Source of the DNA: Acidobacteriota bacterium
Lineage (GTDB): Bacteria; Acidobacteriota; Thermoanaerobaculia; Thermoanaerobaculales; Sulfomarinibacteraceae
Reading direction: 5' to 3'
Length of the DNA stretch: 64,000 nt
Assembly (NCBI GenBank): GCA_022340665.1
Contig: JAJDNM010000012.1
Location: 27,078 to 91,077 of the forward strand
The position numbers and the translations under genes are program-made. Positions 16,865 to 25,686 of this stretch are shown here, one piece after another. The notes below the pieces were generated by a model that was given only the letters and a program-made list of their open reading frames with translations, was not told the origin of the DNA and did no database searches. Each line of letters opens with the position of its first letter. The first letter of the stretch is position 1.

Positions 16865-18832
16865 TTACTGGTACTTTCGGCGCAGCTCGCGGCGCACGAG
16901 CTTGTTGGAGGCGGTGCGGGGAAGGGATTCAACTACCACCAGATCGTGCAGCTTGAACAGGGGGTTGAGTTCCTGCGCGATGGTTGTGCCGAGGATTCTC
17001 TGCAAATCGTCCGGTGCACGGTCATCGGCAAGGACCGCGAAGACGACGAGCTGCTCAGCGCCTTCGCCTCCCGGCTGCACGCCTATCGCGGCCGCTTCGT
17101 ATACCGATGGGTGACTCTCGATGACCCGCTCGATCTCGAGCGACGAAACCTTGATGCCACCGAGATTCATGGTGTCGTCGGCGCGGCCCTGGGCGCGGAA
17201 ATACCCGCCCGGGAATCTGGCCACGAGATCTCCGTGGCGGCGCAGGACCTCTCCGTCGGGTCCGGCCGGGCATCCCTCGTAGTACACCTCGTCGTGGTCG
17301 CGGTTGAGCAATGTCTGCGAAAGCCCGATCGATGGAGGAACCAGGTACAGCTCGCCCTCCTCCCGCGCGGCTACGGGCTGTCCATCATCGTCGAGCACGA
17401 CGAGGTCCAGACCGAGCGCCGGGGTCGTGAAACTGGCGGGGGAGGCGGGCTGAAGAACCGTACCGGTGAGGTGGCCGCCGCCGATCTCGGTGCCGCCGCA
17501 GTATTCGATAATCGGTGCGCGATAACCGGTGCGGCTCATGAGCCACAGGTAGTCCTGCCGATTGGAGGGCTCTCCGGTCGAGCTCAGAACGTTGATGCGG
17601 GACCAGTCGATGCCGTCACAGGCGCCCGAGTCGCGCCAGGCGCGCACTAATGACGGCACGACGCCGAGCATGCTGACGCCGACTTTCGCGACGAATTCGG
17701 CGAAGCCCCGTCCCGTAGGAACACCCTCGTAGAGGGCGATGCAGCCACGGTTGATGAGGGTGGCGTAGATCAACCACGGGCCCATCATCCAGCCGATGTT
17801 GGTCGGCCAGGCGACCACGTCGCCACGCTGGATGTCATGGTGGAAGTGGCCATCCATTGCGCACTTCATCGGCGTCAGATGGGTCCACGGGATGGCCTTC
17901 GGGTCGCCGGTCGTGCCCGAGGAGAACAGGATGTTGGTGATTGCTTCAGGATGTGCGGTAAGTGCCTCGAACTCGGTTTCGTCGCTCAGGAAATCCCACC
18001 ATAGAATGTCTCCGTCGCGCAGGGACGCCACCGAGAAGTCCTCGGACGCGATCACGATCGCGCGCACGGAACCCGCGTCACGCACCGTGTCATAGAGCCC
18101 GATGGTGCGCGCGCCGCGCTCAAAGCTCGAAACAGTGATGATAGCGGCGGCATGCGATATCTCGAGACGGCGAGCGACCTCTGGAGCGGCGAAGCTGTCG
18201 GCGATCGAAACGACAACGCATCCAGCGCGAATGATTCCCAGATATGCGGCGACGCACTCGAGGTTCATCGGCATGTAGAGAGCGATGGCGTCGCCGGGTG
18301 AGAAGCCGGCAGCCGCGAGGCCGTTGGCGACCAGATTGGAGAGCATGTCGAGTTCATCGTAGGTGACCGCTTCCACCTGTTCGGATGCCTCGTGTCCGAT
18401 GACGACGGCGATCTCGAATCCGTCGTCCGGGAAGCAGCTGGAAACAATGTTGAGCTCTGCGCCTGGGAGCCATCTTGGCTGCCGGGCGCCTGCGGAGATA
18501 TCGAGAACCTGACTCGGCGGCCGGGAGAATACGACGCCGAGCCGATCGATGACTCGTTGCCAAAATTCGGCTCGGTTGGCGGAGGTCCAGCGGTGAAATG
18601 CGCGGTAGTCATCAAAACCGAGCTGGTTCATCAGCGCGGTGAGATTGGCGTGACGAACGCGGTCGTTCCCAGGCAACCAGACCGGCGGTGGGGGGAGAGA
18701 GAGATCGCGATTCGCGAAGATTTCGTTGAAACGTTCCCACTGCTCGTGAAAGGAGATTTCCGGATCTCGTTGGACGGTCTCGAGGTACCGCTGCCAGTTT
18801 TCCGCCTGTGGATCGTTGCCGAAATCCGTCAA
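16865..18832 (-). CDS. AMP-forming acyl-CoA/acetoacetyl-CoA synthetase-like enzyme
   Basis: An ANL-superfamily ligase of about 655 residues. It has an N-terminal ACAS-type extension (FHEQWERFNEIF, WLPGAELN), the P-loop-like ILFSSGTTGDPKAIPWTH, STGEPSN, YCGGTEIGGG, RHGDLVARFPGGYFRAQGRADD with the hinge Asp, and the C-terminal catalytic lysine region PRTASNKLVRRELR. The family activates carboxylates to acyl-CoA via acyl-AMP; the sequence resembles the acetyl/acetoacetyl-CoA synthetase branch and plant AAE17/18, so the substrate is open. The TTG at 18832 overlaps the TGA of the upstream gene (TTGA), giving a coupled start; the frame is open farther upstream but inside that gene. Confidence 0.85.
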   Translation of the reverse strand: MTDFGNDPQAENWQRYLETVQRDPEISFHEQWERFNEIFANRDLSLPPPPVWLPGNDRVRHANLTALMNQLGFDDYRAFHRWTSANRAEFWQRVIDRLGVVFSRPPSQVLDISAGARQPRWLPGAELNIVSSCFPDDGFEIAVVIGHEASEQVEAVTYDELDMLSNLVANGLAAAGFSPGDAIALYMPMNLECVAAYLGIIRAGCVVVSIADSFAAPEVARRLEISHAAAIITVSSFERGARTIGLYDTVRDAGSVRAIVIASEDFSVASLRDGDILWWDFLSDETEFEALTAHPEAITNILFSSGTTGDPKAIPWTHLTPMKCAMDGHFHHDIQRGDVVAWPTNIGWMMGPWLIYATLINRGCIALYEGVPTGRGFAEFVAKVGVSMLGVVPSLVRAWRDSGACDGIDWSRINVLSSTGEPSNRQDYLWLMSRTGYRAPIIEYCGGTEIGGGHLTGTVLQPASPASFTTPALGLDLVVLDDDGQPVAAREEGELYLVPPSIGLSQTLLNRDHDEVYYEGCPAGPDGEVLRRHGDLVARFPGGYFRAQGRADDTMNLGGIKVSSLEIERVIESHPSVYEAAAIGVQPGGEGAEQLVVFAVLADDRAPDDLQRILGTTIAQELNPLFKLHDLVVVESLPRTASNKLVRRELRRKYQ

Positions 18833-19563
18833 GATCGTTCCACCCGCACGACCTCCTCGTCGTCCAGGAGGTCGAGCAATCGGTCGGTGGCGGTCTTCAC
18901 GCATTCGACGTCGACGGACTCGATCGAGATCCAGAGCCGGTGGTCGAACCCCTCACCGAATCGGGGATAGGAGCCGATCTTGACCTCGGTGCATTCCTCA
19001 GCCACTTGGGCGAGCAACGGGGCGATCCGGCTCTCGTCCGAGTTCAGGAAGACTCCGTGTACCACCTTGGGTGTTCCGCTGAGCTCTCCACGGAGGCTCG
19101 GGAGCTTGGCTGCGAAGAGCCGGGGCACCCCTGGGAAGAGGTAGACGTTCTCGTAGACGACTAACGGCAGGAGACCGTCGTCGCCATGGAAGAGCCGCGA
19201 GCCCTCGGGCACGTCCGCCATCCGGAGGGCGGACTCTGTGAAGCGATCGCCCCAATAGCCGCGGATCATCTCCGCAATGTTCGGGTGGTTGACCACGCCG
19301 ATCCCGAACGCCTGGGCGACGCCCTGTACCGTGCGGTCGTCGTGGGTCGGGCCAACACCTCCCGAGGTGATGACGATGTCGAATTTCTCCGAACAGGCTG
19401 CGACCTCCGCTGCGATGGACTCGAGATCGTCGCCGATGATGACGATCCGCTCGAGATCGATCCCGAGATCGGCGAGGAAATCGATCAGCAGCGGGGTGTT
19501 GACGTCGCGAACCTTGGCGCTGAGGATCTCGTCGCCGATGATGATCGCCGCTGCCGTGGTCAT
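18829..19563 (-). CDS. CinA-type molybdopterin-binding (MoCF) domain protein
   Basis: A 244-residue protein beginning MTTAAAIIIGDEILSAKVRD, with TSGGVGPTHDDRT, the signature of the CinA N-terminal/MoeA-MoaB fold domain, and VYLFPGVP. In full CinA proteins this domain is an ADP-ribose/FAD pyrophosphatase-like unit fused to a C-terminal NMN amidase; that second domain is absent here. Stand-alone copies are usually annotated as competence/damage-inducible protein A. The ATG at 19563 is chosen because upstream codons belong to a repeat. It is coupled to the acyl-CoA synthetase gene by a four-base overlap. Confidence 0.85.
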   Translation of the reverse strand: MTTAAAIIIGDEILSAKVRDVNTPLLIDFLADLGIDLERIVIIGDDLESIAAEVAACSEKFDIVITSGGVGPTHDDRTVQGVAQAFGIGVVNHPNIAEMIRGYWGDRFTESALRMADVPEGSRLFHGDDGLLPLVVYENVYLFPGVPRLFAAKLPSLRGELSGTPKVVHGVFLNSDESRIAPLLAQVAEECTEVKIGSYPRFGEGFDHRLWISIESVDVECVKTATDRLLDLLDDEEVVRVERS

Positions 19564-19597
19564 CCAGCGAGTATAACGCTGCCCACCCGCCCAAGAC

Positions 19598-19664
19598 TGC
19601 CCACAGATGACACAGATATGCACAGATCCACACAGAATCGATCATCTGTGTCATATCTGTGGAC
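19598..19664. repeat. CACAGAT-type inverted repeat (family E) next to a GCCCACC core
   Basis: The left arm (CACAGATGACACAGATATGC) and right arm (ATCATCTGTGTCATATCTGTG) are near-perfect reverse complements around CAGATCCACACAGAATCG. The motif GCCCACCCGCCC lies just outside it at about 19580. It sits 3' of the NnrU gene. Confidence 0.75.
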
Positions 19665-19675
19665 GTAGATCGCTA

Positions 19676-20353
19676 TTAGAAGATTTCGCCTCCGAAAAAG
19701 CGATCGTGGAAGAAGAGGAGAGCGACAAAAGCGGCCGTCGAAATGAGAGCGAGCGGGAACGAGAGTTCGTCGAGAGCGAGGCGGTTGCGACCACGGAGTA
19801 TGGCACCGAAGGGCAGCACCGAGGTCTGTTTGCAGAACTCGGTGAACTCCTCACCCTTGTTCCGTTTATGGCGCGCGTCCAGGTGATACGGGCCGATGAT
19901 CCCGACGACGACGAACGACCCGAAAAAGGCGATGTCGCCGACTGTCCCGTTGGCCAGGAGGTGGGCCAGGCCCCAGAGGGCGAGGCCCATGTTCATCGGG
20001 TGGCGGGTGACACGGAGGATGCCGCGGGCCTCGGCCTTGGCCGGCATCATGCCGGCCGGGCTCGGTGTCGCCAGGAGCTGGAAGAGGAGGAAAAGCCCGA
20101 AGAACACCAACACGCCCGCGATGGTCCTCTCGGTCCAAAACGGAAGCTCCCACAGCACCGCACCGAGGTGCCGGTTCTGCCACCAGAGAACCGCGGCCGG
20201 ACCGAGGGTCAGGAAGGACACCACCGAGTAGAGTCCTCGGAACGGCCACTCGCCGATCGTGTCCACCACACCGTGCCGGATCGGGTCGTGCGACAGCCCG
20301 AGGTGGGTCACCACGAAAAGGGCCGAGAACAGGACGACCAGTGTGAGGGTCAT
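19676..20353 (-). CDS. NnrU-family integral membrane protein
   Basis: A 225-residue protein with about six hydrophobic helices. The isoprenylcysteine-methyltransferase-like motif GILRVTRHPMNMGLALWGLAH (about 110-130) and the downstream GPYHLDARHKRNKG are characteristic of NnrU. NnrU was named from denitrification loci, but many members belong to the broader membrane methyltransferase superfamily. No nitrogen-oxide gene is near, so no pathway is assigned. It lies alone between two repeat elements. Confidence 0.82.
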   Translation of the reverse strand: MTLTLVVLFSALFVVTHLGLSHDPIRHGVVDTIGEWPFRGLYSVVSFLTLGPAAVLWWQNRHLGAVLWELPFWTERTIAGVLVFFGLFLLFQLLATPSPAGMMPAKAEARGILRVTRHPMNMGLALWGLAHLLANGTVGDIAFFGSFVVVGIIGPYHLDARHKRNKGEEFTEFCKQTSVLPFGAILRGRNRLALDELSFPLALISTAAFVALLFFHDRFFGGEIF

Positions 20354-20373
20354 GGGGGGAGTATAGCTTTGTT

Positions 20374-20405
20374 GAATTAGGAATTAGGAATTAGGAATTA
20401 GGAAT
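20374..20405. repeat. GAATTAG tandem repeat (family A, single arm)
   Basis: Four consecutive units of a 7-base GAATTAG repeat, just 3' of the glycosyltransferase stop (minus strand). Only one arm of the element seems to remain. Confidence 0.75.
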
Positions 20406-20418
20406 GGAAGAAATCGCT

Positions 20419-22056
20419 TCAGTCCGATTCCTCCGGGAGGAAGAGCATTTCGATTGTGGCGTCAGGGGGTGGGAGAGCGGGGACTCCCGGCTCGCGATGC
20501 CAGTTGCCCGATTTCGAGAGGTACGTGTCGAGTGCTTCATCGTAGGCGCCACCGATCAAGCGGATGCTCTGACCCACGCGCGAGGCCGACCACACCGGGC
20601 CCCGGGTCACCGACCACACGACCCGGCAGTACTCCTCGAGGTCGGGGTCTTCGAGCGACAGATGCCCGGACTGGAGGCTGTCCTCGTAGCCCTTCGGGAT
20701 GCGTCGTTCGAAATGGCCGATCCTCGACTCCGACATCGCAGGCAAATGGCTCAGTAGGGGATCGCCGAGGGCGTTGACGTCGAGAACGTGAACGTTCGGC
20801 CCGCCGTAGTAACCGACCACTCCAACCGCGATCGCCCGCATGACCGAATGGCCGGTCTCACCGAGCCCCCGCGCAGCGCGAACCCAGGAAACCCTTTGGA
20901 TCGGGCGGCCGTCGTGGAGTGCCGCGAGGGAGAGTGCAGGCGCATAGACTCGTCGTTCGTCGGCGATTCCGTTGCGGCTGATGTTGTCCCTCACAAACCC
21001 GTCGAATCCGATGACGTGAAAGAAGACCAGGATCACAGCTGCGGCGCACACGCCTGGGAATCTGTCGGACAGCGGCCTCTCCTCTTTACCGTTGGCGCGG
21101 ATCGACTCGACCACGGCGAGAAACACAGGGACCGCAAAGAACCGCCCGCTCATGAAATCGCCGCCGATGATGACGATGTAGACCAGGTAAAGGACAATTC
21201 CGGCGGCAGCCAGACGGGCTTGGAGATCCCCGCGGCGAACGATCAGGATGAGGAGGCAGGTGACAAGCCCGACCGCCCCGGCCGGGTCACGGAGAACGAA
21301 GTCGACGGCGTATTGAAGCCCCTGGAGGACCCTGCCGAAGAACGGCAGACCCGTGTTCAGTTTTGCCAGCGCGGTGTTCGGGACCAGGCTGCCATAGTAG
21401 ACCAACGAAAAGGTCTCCCAGAGGGCGAAGACTGCTGCTGCTGCGGCCACCGGTACCGTTGCCCGACGGATGCCCTTCCTGCACACCCAGGCAATGCAAA
21501 GAGGGGCCACGATGAGCACGAAGTCTTGGCGGGTCAGTACCACGGTGGCCGCCAGCAGGGGCACCCAGCGGTCCCAACGACTCCATTCGGGTCGAAGGCC
21601 TCCGCACGCCAGGATCAACAGGACGAGCAGGAGATAGGCGAGAGGGCCCTCGAGACCGGAGGTTGCGAACTGCACCACTGCCTTCGAGGCCGGAATCAAC
21701 AGCGCGAGGAGCACGAGATCGAGCTCGTTGCGGTGGGGTCTGGGCACGATGAGGGCGAAGGCCATGATCGAAAGGAAGACGGATAGCCATATTGCGGCCA
21801 GCGGCAGATTCGAAAAGACGCCGCCGACGACAACCAGTACAAGACACCAGAGCGGGTGGGTGAAGACCTGAACACGATCGACAACGTTCCATCGGAGCCC
21901 AAAGCCGTTGTGAATGTTGTCGACCACCCTGAAGGTGATGAAGGCGTCATCGCACAGCCACGCGTCGCGGATCACCAGCCAGGCGAAGACAGCGATCACG
22001 GCAATGAAGACGGCCCAGCGGATGTGGCGTTGCGAGAGGGGGGATTCTCCGTTCAC
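20419..22056 (-). CDS. GT-C-type membrane glycosyltransferase, AftB-like
   Basis: A 545-residue polytopic protein with about ten membrane helices in the first 330 residues and a soluble C-terminal domain. The first extracytoplasmic loop has the GT-C acidic motif CDDAFITFRVVDN followed by GFGLRWNVVDRVQVFTHPLW. This and the later FVRDNISRNGIADERR resemble mycobacterial AftB-type (polyprenyl-phosphate arabinofuranose) transferases. It would transfer a lipid-linked sugar outside the inner membrane; acceptor and donor are unknown. Start is GTG. It follows epmA by 39 bases in the same direction and may be cotranscribed. Confidence 0.8.
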   Translation of the reverse strand: MNGESPLSQRHIRWAVFIAVIAVFAWLVIRDAWLCDDAFITFRVVDNIHNGFGLRWNVVDRVQVFTHPLWCLVLVVVGGVFSNLPLAAIWLSVFLSIMAFALIVPRPHRNELDLVLLALLIPASKAVVQFATSGLEGPLAYLLLVLLILACGGLRPEWSRWDRWVPLLAATVVLTRQDFVLIVAPLCIAWVCRKGIRRATVPVAAAAAVFALWETFSLVYYGSLVPNTALAKLNTGLPFFGRVLQGLQYAVDFVLRDPAGAVGLVTCLLILIVRRGDLQARLAAAGIVLYLVYIVIIGGDFMSGRFFAVPVFLAVVESIRANGKEERPLSDRFPGVCAAAVILVFFHVIGFDGFVRDNISRNGIADERRVYAPALSLAALHDGRPIQRVSWVRAARGLGETGHSVMRAIAVGVVGYYGGPNVHVLDVNALGDPLLSHLPAMSESRIGHFERRIPKGYEDSLQSGHLSLEDPDLEEYCRVVWSVTRGPVWSASRVGQSIRLIGGAYDEALDTYLSKSGNWHREPGVPALPPPDATIEMLFLPEESD

Positions 22057-22095
22057 GACGACTCAATGGTAACGGAAGTCGGAGGCGGAGAGGAG

Positions 22096-23070
22096 TCAGG
22101 CCCGATCGATCGGGAACGATACGACCTTTGAGAGGTCGCGGGTGCCGGAGGCCACCATGAGCAGGCGATCGACGCCGAGAGCCACGCCCGCGCATTCCGG
22201 CAAGCCGTGCGCGAGAGCGGCGAGCAGGCGCCCATCTACCGGAATCTCGGGCAGTTCTCGCCCTGTTCTCGCCTCGAGGTCCGCCTCGAATCGGCGCTGC
22301 TGCTCCGCCGGATCCGTCAGCTCATGGTAGCCGTTTGCGAGCTCGACGCCCTCGACGAAGACCTCGAAGCGCTCCGCAAACGGTGGGTCGCCGTCCCGCA
22401 CCCTGGCCAGGGCCGCCTGCGATGCCGGGTAGTCATGAATGATCGTCGGCTGGCAGTGGCCGAGCCTGGGTTCGATGACGTGCGTCAACACGAGGTCGAG
22501 CAAATCGTCCCTCGACAGATCAGCGAAGTTCTCGACGCCGAACTCTTCGACCAGTCGCCGAAGTGCATCATCCGTGTCGGCGAATGGGTTGACATTTGCG
22601 TAGCGCTCGAAGGCCTCGGTGTAGGTGATGCGTTCAGACGATCTACTACCGAGGAGAAACGCCAACAGTGCGTCGATTTCATCCATGAGGTGATAGTGGT
22701 CCCATCCGGGGCGGTACCATTCAAGGATCGTAAATTCCGGGTTGTGGCGGCTTCCGGCCTCGCCATCACGAAATGCCTTACAGACCTGGAATATCGGACC
22801 GCTATCAGCAGCCAGAAGCCTCTTCATCGCGAACTCGGGTGAGGTCTGGAGGTAGAGCGTGCGGCCGTCAGCGGCTCCAGGCCCCCTGTACTGGCAGCTC
22901 AGGGCGTGGAGGTGGAGGTCGGTGACCGGGGCCGAGCCGAGGAGCGGCGTTTCGACCTCCATCACACCTCGTTCGGAAAAGAAGGTGCGGATCTTGGCGA
23001 GGATCTGGGCGCGAAGGCGGAGAGCATCCTCGGAAGCTGTCGGGCGCCAATCAGGCGGCAGGTCGACCAT
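22096..23070 (-). CDS. epmA: EF-P beta-lysyltransferase (lysyl-tRNA synthetase-like EpmA)
   Basis: A 324-residue class II aminoacyl-tRNA-synthetase-like protein lacking the N-terminal anticodon-binding domain. This separates EpmA/GenX/PoxA from LysRS. Class II motifs are visible: motif 1 region VMEVETPLL, motif 2 FQVCKAFRDGEAGSRHNPEFTILEWYRP, and motif 3 GVALGVDRLLMVASG. EpmA attaches (R)-beta-lysine to a conserved lysine of elongation factor P, which is encoded by the next gene upstream (62 bases away). The divergent epmB completes the pair of enzymes. Confidence 0.95.
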   Translation of the reverse strand: MVDLPPDWRPTASEDALRLRAQILAKIRTFFSERGVMEVETPLLGSAPVTDLHLHALSCQYRGPGAADGRTLYLQTSPEFAMKRLLAADSGPIFQVCKAFRDGEAGSRHNPEFTILEWYRPGWDHYHLMDEIDALLAFLLGSRSSERITYTEAFERYANVNPFADTDDALRRLVEEFGVENFADLSRDDLLDLVLTHVIEPRLGHCQPTIIHDYPASQAALARVRDGDPPFAERFEVFVEGVELANGYHELTDPAEQQRRFEADLEARTGRELPEIPVDGRLLAALAHGLPECAGVALGVDRLLMVASGTRDLSKVVSFPIDRA

Positions 23071-23092
23071 TGATGCTCACGGTAGGAAAGGT

Positions 23093-23127
23093 TCTCACGT
23101 TCAAACGCCGAAACGTTCCAACGTTGG
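23093..23127. repeat. AACGTT-type repeat (family C) 3' of efp
   Basis: Units CACGTTCAAACGCCGAAACG and TTCCAACGTTGG, beginning five bases after the efp stop (minus strand). Confidence 0.7.
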
Positions 23128-23132
23128 TTCCG

Positions 23133-23696
23133 TTAGGCGCGAGAGACATATTCCCCGGTGCGAGTATCCACCTTGATTTTCTCGCCGATCTGGACGAAAA
23201 GCGGTACACGGATGACCGCACCCGTCTCGGTGGTCGCGGGTTTATTGCCGCCGGAAGAGGTATCGCCCTTGACTCCGGGATCGGTTTCGGTGATCTCGAG
23301 GATGACGAAATTGGGGGGCGTGACGACGATCGGATTGCCTTCCCACAAGGTCACCATGCAGAGATCCTCCTCCTTGAGCCACTGCTGAGAATCACCGACC
23401 GCGTTGCTGTCGGCTTCGACCTGCTCGTAGGACTCCTGGTCCATGAAGGTCCAGGTGCGTCCGTCCGTGTAAAGGTACTGCATCTCTTTTTCCATCACGT
23501 CGGCGCCTTCGAAGGAGTCAGATGCCTTGAGCGTCTTTTCGTTGACTCGCTCTGTCTTGAAGTTCTTGTACTTGACCTTGGTGAAGGCCTGGCCCTTGCC
23601 CGGCTTGACGAAATCGGTGCCGACGATCACGCACGGGTCTCCGTCGACCATGATCTTGAGTCCGACCTTGACCTGATTCATGTTGTAGGAAGCCAT
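23133..23696 (-). CDS. efp: Elongation factor P
   Basis: A 187-residue EF-P with three beta-barrel domains. It eases peptide-bond formation at polyproline stretches. The loop PGKGQAF places Lys34, the residue beta-lysylated by EpmA, exactly as in E. coli, matching the adjacent modification genes. The ATG at 23696 follows AAGGAG; a longer open frame upstream has no support. The C-terminal motif [16 protein letters not shown] is the standard EF-P signature. Upstream, 53 bases separate it from the divergent epmB start. Confidence 0.97.
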   Translation of the reverse strand: MASYNMNQVKVGLKIMVDGDPCVIVGTDFVKPGKGQAFTKVKYKNFKTERVNEKTLKASDSFEGADVMEKEMQYLYTDGRTWTFMDQESYEQVEADSNAVGDSQQWLKEEDLCMVTLWEGNPIVVTPPNFVILEITETDPGVKGDTSSGGNKPATTETGAVIRVPLFVQIGEKIKVDTRTGEYVSRA

Positions 23697-23749
23697 ATTT
23701 CGATCTCCTTGCTTGCGCCGATCATACCGAAGCTGCGAGACTGAGCCGG

Positions 23750-24766
23750 ATGAAACGGAAGCATGAAGCCCCCTGGTCAACCGGCGCATGGAGGAAGCAG
23801 CTCGCCGATGTCATTACCGACGTGGGCGAGCTGCTGCAGATCCTCGAGCTCCAAGGCGGCACTCCGACGGGAATACCCTCCGCCCTGCGCAGATTCCCGC
23901 TCAGGGTACCACGTGCGTTCGTCGATCGGATGCGGCGAGGTGACCCTGCTGATCCGTTGCTGAGACAGGTCCTGCCGATTCTCGAGGAGGATCGCAAAGT
24001 GCCGGGTTTCACCACCGATCCTGTCGGCGAGTTGGTGTCGCCGCCTCGAGACGCCGTGCTCCAGAAATACCGCGGGCGCGCGCTGCTCATGGTCACAGGC
24101 ACCTGTGCAGTCCACTGCCGCTACTGTTTCAGGCGCCATTCTCCCTGTGCCGACCGTGAAACAGTTGCACGGGTTTTCGATGCTGCGATCCGCAGGATCG
24201 CCGCAGATCCAACGATCGCCGAAGTCATCCTCTCCGGCGGAGATCCGCTGACCCTGCCCGATACCGAACTTGGAGTGCTGGCGATGCGGCTGGCAGCGTT
24301 GCCGAACGTCCGGCGGCTGCGGATCCACAGCAGGATGCCAATCGTATTACCACAGAGGGTGGACACGAGACTCACGACCTGGATTGGTGGCCTTGAGGTG
24401 CCGGCAATCGTCGTGGTGCACGTCAACCACGCCAACGAGATCGATGATGACGTGCGGCGCGCCCTTGCCGCGCTGGCTGCGACCGGAGCGATCCTGCTCA
24501 ACCAGGCGGTGCTGCTCCGAGGCGTCAATGACACGGCGGATGTGCTTTCGAACCTCAGCCAATCACTTTTCGACGCCGACGTGCTGCCCTACTACCTCCA
24601 CATGCTGGACGCGGTAGAAGGAGCAGCCCACTTTCGGGTGCCGGACGAGGCGGCGAAGAACCTCTACGGGGAGCTGACCGCGAGGCTGCCGGGCTACCTG
24701 GTGCCGAAGCTGGTGCGGGAGGTCCCGGGCGCACCCGCCAAGATCGGCGTGGACCTTTGGTCGTGA
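23750..24766 (+). CDS. epmB: EF-P lysine 2,3-aminomutase EpmB (radical SAM, PLP)
   Basis: A 338-residue radical SAM protein with the Fe-S motif CAVHCRYC (Cys119, Cys123, Cys126), followed by the [14 protein letters not shown] insert, [10 protein letters not shown], and the C-terminal PLP-lysine region [15 protein letters not shown]. EpmB converts L-lysine to (R)-beta-lysine for EpmA. The short length (versus about 410 for catabolic KamA) and the efp/epmA neighbourhood support EpmB. It is divergent from efp, with both promoters necessarily in a 53-base gap. No epmC hydroxylase gene is present. Confidence 0.94.
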   Translation: MKRKHEAPWSTGAWRKQLADVITDVGELLQILELQGGTPTGIPSALRRFPLRVPRAFVDRMRRGDPADPLLRQVLPILEEDRKVPGFTTDPVGELVSPPRDAVLQKYRGRALLMVTGTCAVHCRYCFRRHSPCADRETVARVFDAAIRRIAADPTIAEVILSGGDPLTLPDTELGVLAMRLAALPNVRRLRIHSRMPIVLPQRVDTRLTTWIGGLEVPAIVVVHVNHANEIDDDVRRALAALAATGAILLNQAVLLRGVNDTADVLSNLSQSLFDADVLPYYLHMLDAVEGAAHFRVPDEAAKNLYGELTARLPGYLVPKLVREVPGAPAKIGVDLWS

Positions 24767-24769
24767 ATC

Positions 24770-24825
24770 GTTCGAACGTTGCAACGTCGAACGTTCAAAC
24801 GTCAAACGTTAGGCGTTCAAATGTG
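24770..24825. repeat. AACGTT-type repeat array (family C) between convergent stops
   Basis: About six degenerate units (TTCGAACGTTGCAACGTCG, GAACGTTCAAACGTCAAACG, TTAGGCGTTCAAATG). It begins right after the epmB stop and runs into the stop end of the convergent gene (24817), supplying that gene's last codons. Confidence 0.75.
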
Positions 24826-25686
24826 TGAACGCAGAATCGGCCGCGTGAGGCACGTGGCTCCGCCCTCGGCCTTGAGTGAAAGCTCCTTACCGCGGTAAGT
24901 GAGCACCTCGCAGCCGGCGGCTTCGAGTCGTTTCCTGGTGACTGGATTCCCTTCGATCATCAGACACTTTCGCGGCGCCAGGGCGAGCACGTTCGGGCCC
25001 ATGGTTGGATACTCCTCGTCGGGGACCTCGACCAGGTCGATGCCACGTTCCGCGAGAGCCTCGACGAACGGCACCGGCAGCAGGGGGAGATAGACCACCG
25101 CCAGATCGAGGTCCAGCATGGAAATGAACGACATCAGGTGGAGACAGGATTCGGGTCCGTCTCCGTGCGGCAGCTGCACCTCGAGGGTTTCGGCGCCGAG
25201 CGGCCGGAGAGCGGCGGTGAGTTGGCGCAGACCTTCTGTGTTGGTCCGGTAACCGCGGCCGACGGCCAGGGTGTCGTGGTCCAGCCACATGAGATCGCCG
25301 CCCTCGGCTGTGGCCTCGCCTTCGAGGGTGGTAAGGGTCGGCACTCCCAGTTCTTCCAGAGTCGCTCCGATCGCGATTTCTTCGCCGCGCCGCTGCTTCT
25401 TGCCCATGCGCAGGATGATCGACCCCTCGTCGGTGATGATCACCGGGTCATGGGTGAAGATGCTGTCGGCGAGCTCGGGCAAGGGGGTGTCGTGATAGAG
25501 CACTTCACAGCCCGCTTGGCGGAGTGTGGCGACCAGATCGTCGTGCTCTCGTTGCGCTTCCGGGAGATTGGGCTGCGATATGTAATGCCATTGATCCGGG
25601 TCCGCATTTCCGAAGGCTTCGTCGGGGCGTCGAACCAGGACCCGTCGAAGCGGATCGACCATGCTCTGACATCCGTACGCTTTCAC
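24817..25686 (-). CDS. Amidinotransferase/dimethylargininase (DDAH)-like guanidino hydrolase
   Basis: A 289-residue beta/alpha-propeller enzyme of the guanidino-group-modifying superfamily. Substrate and catalytic landmarks are FTHDP (Asp80), EGGD (128-131), His183 in CLHLMSF and nucleophile Cys279 in GGATCLTRPI. Family members hydrolyse arginine, methylarginines or related compounds, or transfer amidino groups; the sequence alone does not settle the substrate. GTG start after GGAGGAAAAACC. It overlaps the NFACT-R gene by four bases (GTGA), so they are translated together. Confidence 0.88.
   Translation of the reverse strand: MKAYGCQSMVDPLRRVLVRRPDEAFGNADPDQWHYISQPNLPEAQREHDDLVATLRQAGCEVLYHDTPLPELADSIFTHDPVIITDEGSIILRMGKKQRRGEEIAIGATLEELGVPTLTTLEGEATAEGGDLMWLDHDTLAVGRGYRTNTEGLRQLTAALRPLGAETLEVQLPHGDGPESCLHLMSFISMLDLDLAVVYLPLLPVPFVEALAERGIDLVEVPDEEYPTMGPNVLALAPRKCLMIEGNPVTRKRLEAAGCEVLTYRGKELSLKAEGGATCLTRPILRSHI

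Noticed and set aside
18832..18904. Longer N-terminus for the acyl-CoA synthetase starting at 18904
   Set aside because: It lies inside the CinA-type gene and encodes an Arg/Gly-rich stretch unlike the family; the TTG coupled to the TGA is more credible.
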